Shown here: positions 59,236 to 64,000 of the stretch, in pieces
Numbering within the stretch: the stretch's first letter is position 1
Layout of the letters: every line of letters begins with the position of its first letter
Source of the DNA: Pseudomonadota bacterium
Lineage (GTDB): Bacteria > Pseudomonadota > Gammaproteobacteria > Burkholderiales > Casimicrobiaceae
Assembly (NCBI GenBank): GCA_018241765.1
Contig: JAFEDD010000005.1
Location: 1-64,000, forward strand
Length of the DNA stretch: 64,000 bases
Direction: 5' to 3'
Notes under the pieces: model-generated
What the model was told of the DNA's origin: nothing
What the model saw: only the letters and a program-made list of their open reading frames with translations
The model's database searches: none
Program-made: the position numbers and the translations under genes

Positions 59236-60063
59236 ATGCCCGACGTCACTGCGCCCCCGTTCTCCCTCGTCATCATCGGTGACGAGATCCTCTCCGGCAA
59301 GCGCCAGGACAAGCACCTGCCGCGCGTCATCGAACTGCTCGCTGCGCGCGGGCTCGCGCTCGCCACCGCCGAGTACGTCGGCGACGACCGTCCGCGCATC
59401 GAGGCGGCGCTGCGGCGCGCGTTCGAGCGCTCGCGCGAGACCGGCGAGGTCGTCTTCGTGACCGGTGGCATCGGCGCGACGCCGGACGATCACACGCGGC
59501 AATGCGCTGCGGCGGCGCTCGGCGTGCCGCTCGCGCTGCACCCCGAGGCCGAGACGCTGATCCGCGAGCGCATGCGCAAGCTCGCGCAGGAGCAGGGCGT
59601 GCCCTATGAGCCCGATCGTGCCGACAACGTGCATCGGCTGAACATGGGCGTGTTCCCGCAAGGCGCCACGATCATCCCGAACCCGTACAACCAGATTCCC
59701 GGGTTTTCGGTGGGCGACGTGCATTTCATGCCGGGTTTTCCGGTCATGGCCTGGCCGATGATCGAAGGGCTGCTCGACGGTCGCTACGCGCACCTGCATC
59801 GGCGCGATGCCTATGTCGAGCGCTCGGTCATCGTGTTCGGCGCGATGGAGGCCGCGCTGACGCCGCTGATGGAAGCGGTGGAGCGCGATCATCCCGGCGT
59901 CAAGGTATTCAGCCTGCCCAGCGTCGATCATCCGCAGCACGGGCGTCACATCGACCTCGGCGTGAAGGGGGCGCCCGACGCCGTGGCACCGGCCTATGCG
60001 CAACTGCGCGAGGGGTTGACGGCGCTCGACGCCCGGCTCGGCCCGGAACTCACCCGCCCGTAG
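59236..60063 (+). CDS. CinA-type molybdopterin-binding domain protein
   Basis: A 275-residue protein of the competence/damage-inducible CinA N-terminal family, which shares the MoaB/MogA molybdopterin-binding fold. Seen: PFSLVIIGDEILSGKRQDKHLPRVIELLAARGL and VVFVTGGIGATPDDHTRQCAAAALGVPLALHPEAE. It lacks the C-terminal CinA deamidase (PncC) domain, so its exact activity is open; some relatives are nucleotide pyrophosphatases. ATGs at 59233 and 59236 are both possible; a TATGCT box 6 bp before 59236 favours a leaderless start there. It converges with the EF-G-like gene. Confidence 0.88.
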   Translation: MPDVTAPPFSLVIIGDEILSGKRQDKHLPRVIELLAARGLALATAEYVGDDRPRIEAALRRAFERSRETGEVVFVTGGIGATPDDHTRQCAAAALGVPLALHPEAETLIRERMRKLAQEQGVPYEPDRADNVHRLNMGVFPQGATIIPNPYNQIPGFSVGDVHFMPGFPVMAWPMIEGLLDGRYAHLHRRDAYVERSVIVFGAMEAALTPLMEAVERDHPGVKVFSLPSVDHPQHGRHIDLGVKGAPDAVAPAYAQLREGLTALDARLGPELTRP

Positions 60064-60106
60064 CGGCAGGCGCGTCACGCCGGTTGCGGCGGCGCGACGC
60101 GGGCGA

Positions 60107-62158
60107 TCAGTCGTCGATCTCGACCGCCTTGTATTTGCTCGCAAGGTCGTGCTGCACGGCGCCCGGTGCCTGCGCGTAGTGCGAAAACGCGACGCTGTAG
60201 GCGCCCTTGCCGCCGGTCAGCGATTTCAGCCGACCCTGATAGTTTTCGAGCTCCGCCAGCGGCGCCAGCGCGCTGATCGACACCGTGCCGGCGAGCCGCG
60301 TCTGCGTGCCCGTCACATGGCCGCGACGGCCGGCGAGGTCGCCGGTCAGATCCCCCATCGCGGCGTCCGGCGCCACCACTTCCACCGTCACCATCGGCTC
60401 CAGCAGAATCGGGCCGGACTTGCGGATCGCATCGATCATCGCCTTGCGGCCTGCGGTGACGAAGGCGATCTCCTTGCCGTCCACCGCGTGCGTCTTGCCG
60501 TCGTAGACGGTGACCCGGATGTCCTGCAGCGGAAAGCCCGCGATGACGCCCGAGGCGAGCGCCTGCCGCACGCCGCGCTCCACGGCGGGCATGAACACGC
60601 TGGGGATGGCGCCGCCCTTGACGATATCGACGAACTCGAAGCCGCCGCCGCGCGGCAGCGGTTCGACCCGCAGCATCACCTCGCCGAACTGCCCGGCGCC
60701 ACCGCTTTGCTTCTTGTGGCGGCAATGGCCCTCGGCATTGCCGGTGATCGTCTCGCGATAGGCGATCTGCGGCGGGCTCGTCGCGAGCTCCAGCTTGTAT
60801 TGCTGCTGCATGCGCGCGAGCTTCGAGCGCAGGTGCATTTCACCCAGGCCGCGGATGACCACCTCGTTGGTCGTCGGGTGCCGTTCGGTCTTGAACGACG
60901 GGTCTTCCAGTTCGAGCTTGTGCAGGATCTCGAACAGCCGCTGCTCGTCGCCCTTGCGCTTCGTCTCCACGGCGAGGCCCTGCATCGGCTGCGGAAATTC
61001 GAGCGCCTTGAGATGGATGTGATCCTCGTCGTGCGAGTCGTGCAGCACGCTGTCGAACTCGATCTCCTCGACCTTCGCCACGGCCCCGATGTCGCCCGGC
61101 ACGAGCTGCGGCACTTCGACGTAGTCCTTGCCGTGCAGTCGATAGAGATGCGCCACCTTGAAAGCGCGTTTGCCGCTGCCGACGAAGAGCTGCGAATCGC
61201 GGCGCACGGTGCCCTGGTGCACGCGGAACACGCCGAGCTTGCCCATGAACGGGTCGACGATCACCTGAAACACATGCGCCAGCACGTGCTTCTCCGCATC
61301 CGGCTCTGCCGCGAAGGCTTCATGCGTCTGGCCCGGCTCGCCGCGATAGAACGGCGGCGGGTTGCCCTCGGCCGGGTTCGGCGCCAGCCGGGCGATGGCG
61401 TCGAGCAGTTGCGGAATGCCGGCGCCGGTGCGCGCCGAGGTGAACAGGATCGGAATCAGATGCCCCGCGCGCAGCGCGCGCTCGAAGGGTTCGTGCAGCG
61501 CCTCGGGGCTCGGGTCGGCGCCATCTTCGAGATAGCGCGCCATCAAATCCTCGTCTTCCTCGACGATCTGGTCGATCAACGCGCGGTGCGCCGCCGCGAT
61601 CGAGGCGAAGTCGCTGTCGCCGCTGTCATGGCCGAGCAGCTCGACCACCTGCTGCCCGTGTTGCGTGGGCAGATCGAGCAGCAGGCATTCGCGCCCGAAG
61701 CGCTCGCGGATTTCCGCCACCAGAGCCGGCAGATCGATGTTGTCGGCGTCGATCTTGTTGATGACGATCATGCGGCACAGGCCACGCTCGCCGGCCAGAT
61801 GGAACATGCGTTCGGTGGCCAGCTCGATGCCGGTCTGCGCGTTGATCACCACCAGTGCGCAGTCGACGGCGGCCAAGGCGCCGATGGCCTGCCCCATGAA
61901 GTCCGGGTAGCCCGGGGTGTCGATCAGGTGCACCTGCGCACCGCCCCACGAAAAGCTCGCCATCGCCGCCTGCAGCGAGTGGCCGAACTCTTTCTCCAGA
62001 GGGTCGAAGTCGAGTGCCGTGTTGCCGCGCTCGACGCTGCCGCGGCTGTTGATGGCGCCGCTGGCCGCGAGCAGGCTCTCGGCCAGCGTGGTCTTGCCGG
62101 CCGCACCGTGACCCACCAGGGCCACGGTGCGGATCGAACTGCTCGCTGAATGTGTCAT
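60107..62158 (-). CDS. Elongation factor G-like GTPase (FusA2/EF-G-like)
   Basis: A 683-residue translation-factor-type GTPase starting MTHSASSSIRTVALVGHGAA at 62158, preceded by GGGGAA. G1 is GHGAAGKTTL, G3 is DTPGYPDF and G4 is NKID. The G3 motif has Tyr where canonical EF-G has the catalytic His (DTPGH), as in other EF-G-like paralogues, so its GTPase is probably slow or differently regulated. Domains II-V follow (for example FMGKLGVFRVHQGTVRRDSQL and HCRHKKQSGGAGQFGEVMLRVEP). It is not next to rpsL/rpsG/tuf, so it is a paralogue and not the main fusA. Its cellular role is unclear. Confidence 0.9.
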   Translation of the reverse strand: MTHSASSSIRTVALVGHGAAGKTTLAESLLAASGAINSRGSVERGNTALDFDPLEKEFGHSLQAAMASFSWGGAQVHLIDTPGYPDFMGQAIGALAAVDCALVVINAQTGIELATERMFHLAGERGLCRMIVINKIDADNIDLPALVAEIRERFGRECLLLDLPTQHGQQVVELLGHDSGDSDFASIAAAHRALIDQIVEEDEDLMARYLEDGADPSPEALHEPFERALRAGHLIPILFTSARTGAGIPQLLDAIARLAPNPAEGNPPPFYRGEPGQTHEAFAAEPDAEKHVLAHVFQVIVDPFMGKLGVFRVHQGTVRRDSQLFVGSGKRAFKVAHLYRLHGKDYVEVPQLVPGDIGAVAKVEEIEFDSVLHDSHDEDHIHLKALEFPQPMQGLAVETKRKGDEQRLFEILHKLELEDPSFKTERHPTTNEVVIRGLGEMHLRSKLARMQQQYKLELATSPPQIAYRETITGNAEGHCRHKKQSGGAGQFGEVMLRVEPLPRGGGFEFVDIVKGGAIPSVFMPAVERGVRQALASGVIAGFPLQDIRVTVYDGKTHAVDGKEIAFVTAGRKAMIDAIRKSGPILLEPMVTVEVVAPDAAMGDLTGDLAGRRGHVTGTQTRLAGTVSISALAPLAELENYQGRLKSLTGGKGAYSVAFSHYAQAPGAVQHDLASKYKAVEIDD

Positions 62159-62317
62159 GACGATTCCCCGCTGTGCTCGACAACAGGCAATCGCTGGGCA
62201 AGTCCTCGCGGACGGTGACATGCGGAGACTTGCTCAGCGCCTCCCTCGACCCATTGTAAAGACAGTTTTTGTGATGCGACAGCCCCGCGCTCGCACGCGA
62301 GCGACGCCGCGCTTGCG

Positions 62318-62323
62318 TACAAT
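62318..62323 (+). promoter_or_regulatory. Candidate -10 box for the manganese riboswitch transcript
   Basis: TACAAT, 7 bp before the expected 5' end of the riboswitch (about 62331). A convincing -35 box is not obvious in the GC-rich sequence upstream. Confidence 0.45.
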
Positions 62324-62329
62324 GCGCGG

Positions 62330-62520
62330 GTCATTGGGGAGTAGCCGCCCGTGCGCGCCGTGTCATGGCGCTGGCAACGGGGCTCGCGTCAACACACTTG
62401 GCCGATCGGCCATGGCGCGTGCGATGCTCGCGGCGTTCGTCGCTCGCGGCATGTCTGGCAAGACCTTTGACTGCGAAGCCTCCGCACGCGCCGGGGAAGC
62501 CTCGCAGTCAATGGTTCAGC
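62330..62520 (+). ncRNA. yybP-ykoY (manganese-sensing) riboswitch
   Basis: The two invariant blocks of the yybP-ykoY aptamer are present in order: GGGGAGTAG (62336-62344) and GTCAACACACTTG (62388-62400), separated by GC-rich pairing segments. A downstream stem (TTGACTGCGAAGCC paired with GGAAGCCTCGCAGTCAA, 62467-62511) could be the expression platform. The element ends 24 bp before the ATG of a UPF0016 exporter, a known target of this riboswitch class, which turns on Mn2+ efflux when manganese is high. Confidence 0.93.
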
Positions 62521-62543
62521 TTCCGGCGCCGGACATCGCTCGC

Positions 62544-63122
62544 ATGGAAGCCTTCCTCATCGCAACCGGCATCGTCGCGCTCGCCGAAATCGGCGACAAG
62601 ACGCAGTTGCTCTCCTTCATCCTCGCCGCCAAATACCGCAAGCCGTGGCCGATCGTGCTCGGCATCCTGTTGGCGACACTCGTCAATCACGCCATTGCCG
62701 GCGCCGTTGGCGCGTGGCTGATGCGGCTGATCGGGCCGCAGGCGATGCGCTGGATTCTCGGCCTGGGCTTCATGGCGATGGCCGCGTGGATGCTGGTGCC
62801 CGACAAGATCGACGAGGACGAGGCCGGAGCGGGCATCGGCGCGCGGCTCGGCGTGTTCGGCCTGACCGTGGTCGCGTTCTTTCTGGCCGAGATGGGCGAC
62901 AAGACGCAGATCGCGACCGTCGCGCTGGCCGCGAAATTTCCCTCGCTCACCGCCGTCGTGCTCGGCACGACGGCGGGCATGATGCTCGCCAACGTACCGG
63001 CCGTGTTCATCGGCCACCGCCTCGCCGAGAAACTGCCGGTGCGTGCGGTGCACGTCGTCGCCGCGCTGATCTTTCTCGCGCTCGGGGTGCTGACGCTCGT
63101 CAGCGGCGGCGCGCTGGGGTAA
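62544..63122 (+). CDS. UPF0016/GDT1 family cation (Mn2+/Ca2+) exporter
   Basis: A 192-residue, six-helix membrane protein built from two inverted repeats, each with the family signature E-x-G-D-K-T: ALAEIGDKTQLLSFILAAKY near the N-terminus and FLAEMGDKTQIATVALAAKF in the second half. The acidic residues form the ion path. Bacterial members (MneA/Mnx types) export Mn2+. The start at 62544 places the first motif in helix 1. Expression is expected to depend on the upstream manganese riboswitch. Confidence 0.94.
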   Translation: MEAFLIATGIVALAEIGDKTQLLSFILAAKYRKPWPIVLGILLATLVNHAIAGAVGAWLMRLIGPQAMRWILGLGFMAMAAWMLVPDKIDEDEAGAGIGARLGVFGLTVVAFFLAEMGDKTQIATVALAAKFPSLTAVVLGTTAGMMLANVPAVFIGHRLAEKLPVRAVHVVAALIFLALGVLTLVSGGALG

Positions 63123-63126
63123 GGCG

Positions 63127-63879
63127 CTACACCGACATGCCGCCCGAGACTTCGATGACGGCGCCGTTGATGTAGCTTGCTTCGTCGCTGGCGAGGAAGG
63201 CGTAGACGTTGGCGATTTCCTCGGGGGTGCCGAGGCGGTGCAGCGGCACGCGGTGCTTCATCTCGTCGAGCACGTTGGCGGGGATGGTGTCCAGGATGTG
63301 GGTGGCGATGAAGCCCGGCGCCACGGCGTTGACGCGCACGCCCTTGGGCCCGAGTTCGCGGCTCCAGGTCTTGGTGAAGCCGATGACGCCGAACTTGCTG
63401 GCGGCGTAGTTGGTCTGGCCGAAGTTGCCGTAAATGCCGACGACGGAGGAGGCGTTGAGGATGACGCCGGCGCCCTGCGCGACCATCACGTCGGCCACCG
63501 CCTGCGAAGCGTGGAAGACGCCGCGCAGGTTGACGTCGATGACGCGGTCGAACTGTTCGAGCGTCATCTTTTGCAGGCGCGCGTCTTTCGTGATGCCGGC
63601 GTTGTTGACCAGCACGTCGATGCGGCCGAATTCGGCCTTGATCTGCGCGACCACGCGATCGATGCCGGCGCGGTCGGTCACGTCGAGCGCGTAGCCGACC
63701 GCCTTGGCACCGAGCGCTTGGCATTGCTGCGCTGCGGCGTCGACGGCCGCCTGCTGGAGGTCGCAGAGCACGACGATGGCGCCTTCGCGGGCGAATTTCA
63801 GGGCGGTGGCGAGGCCGATGCCTTGCGCGGCACCGGTGATCAGGGAGACTTTGCCAGCGAGGCGTTGCGCGGGATTCAT
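63127..63879 (-). CDS. SDR-family 3-oxoacyl reductase (FabG/PhaB-like)
   Basis: A 250-residue short-chain dehydrogenase starting [20 protein letters not shown] at 63879. NADPH-binding [16 protein letters not shown] ([14 protein letters not shown]) and the catalytic Ser-Tyr-Lys set in [23 protein letters not shown] are intact. The C-terminus ([16 protein letters not shown]) is FabG-like. The sequence fits a 3-ketoacyl-ACP or acetoacetyl-CoA reductase; fatty-acid versus polyhydroxybutyrate roles cannot be separated without genomic context. It converges with the exporter gene, 4 bp between stops. Confidence 0.92.
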   Translation of the reverse strand: MNPAQRLAGKVSLITGAAQGIGLATALKFAREGAIVVLCDLQQAAVDAAAQQCQALGAKAVGYALDVTDRAGIDRVVAQIKAEFGRIDVLVNNAGITKDARLQKMTLEQFDRVIDVNLRGVFHASQAVADVMVAQGAGVILNASSVVGIYGNFGQTNYAASKFGVIGFTKTWSRELGPKGVRVNAVAPGFIATHILDTIPANVLDEMKHRVPLHRLGTPEEIANVYAFLASDEASYINGAVIEVSGGMSV

Positions 63880-64000
63880 GACGATGCGGGGTGCGGCGTG
63901 CGAGCGCCGGGATGCGAAAGACAATCGCGCAGTGTAGCGGGCGTGGCGTCGTTCTTGCTGCGGCGCATCAAAATCGCATCATCCGCGGCCGAATCCAGGC

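Overview
The window is GC-rich and densely coded. The gene content and the gene order suggest a betaproteobacterium (Burkholderiales-like): trxA next to rho, an ftsK-lolA-rarA-serS backbone, DUF11 surface proteins with IPTL-like C-terminal tails, DctPQM and SsuABC-type transporters. This assignment is an inference from gene content; no rRNA or tRNA gene was recognised in the window.

Layout. 1-5.2 kb: two DUF11-type secreted surface proteins (the first cut by the window edge), closed by a strong intrinsic terminator. 5.4-7.2 kb: prfB with its programmed +1 frameshift, then a GNAT acetyltransferase. 7.4-10.9 kb: a DctPQM TRAP transporter (minus strand) and a small DUF486 membrane protein. 11.2-14.6 kb: an ECF sigma factor overlapping a membrane Ser/Thr kinase. 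14.6-17.2 kb: rho and trxA (minus) diverging from two small cytochromes c. 17.4-25.2 kb: ftsK, lolA, a diguanylate cyclase, serA and rarA. 25.2-29.1 kb: a foreign-looking module with vapBC, a small inverted-repeat element, two DUF1566 genes carrying paired hypervariable segments and an Avd-like fragment; it is flanked by rarA and by a diverged second copy of the rarA 3' end. 29.1-32.8 kb: an EamA transporter, a tandem palindromic repeat array and htpG. 33-39.7 kb: a type I restriction-modification locus (hsdR, hsdS, an AlbA_2-domain gene, hsdM). 39.7-45.6 kb: selO, a DUF3592 membrane protein, an ABC importer and a methyltransferase. 45.9-50.2 kb: serS, an L-2-hydroxyglutarate-oxidase-like flavoprotein and a TPR protein. 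50.4-57.5 kb: a second repeat array, a second vapBC pair, a large kelch-repeat surface protein, a DUF962 relic and a third repeat array. 57.5-64 kb: a FAD-dependent dehydrogenase, a CinA-type protein, an EF-G-like GTPase, a yybP-ykoY (manganese) riboswitch ahead of a UPF0016/GDT1 cation exporter, and a FabG/PhaB-type reductase.

The most interesting signal is at 26.2-27.8 kb. Two neighbouring DUF1566 (C-type-lectin-fold) genes share a segment of about 100 bp. Within it the two copies differ at 14 bases, all at first or second codon positions and none at third positions; 13 of the 14 have an adenine in one copy, and the segment ends in 30 identical bases. A truncated Avd-like reading frame lies between the genes. 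This is the expected footprint of a diversity-generating retroelement, but no reverse transcriptase or template repeat is visible here. The window is also rich in repeats of at least four unrelated palindromic families: five dispersed ERIC-like copies of about 120 bp, three head-to-tail arrays of one 93/95-bp unit, an element with perfect 18-bp terminal inverted repeats, and a REP-type double hairpin inserted in frame into hsdS.
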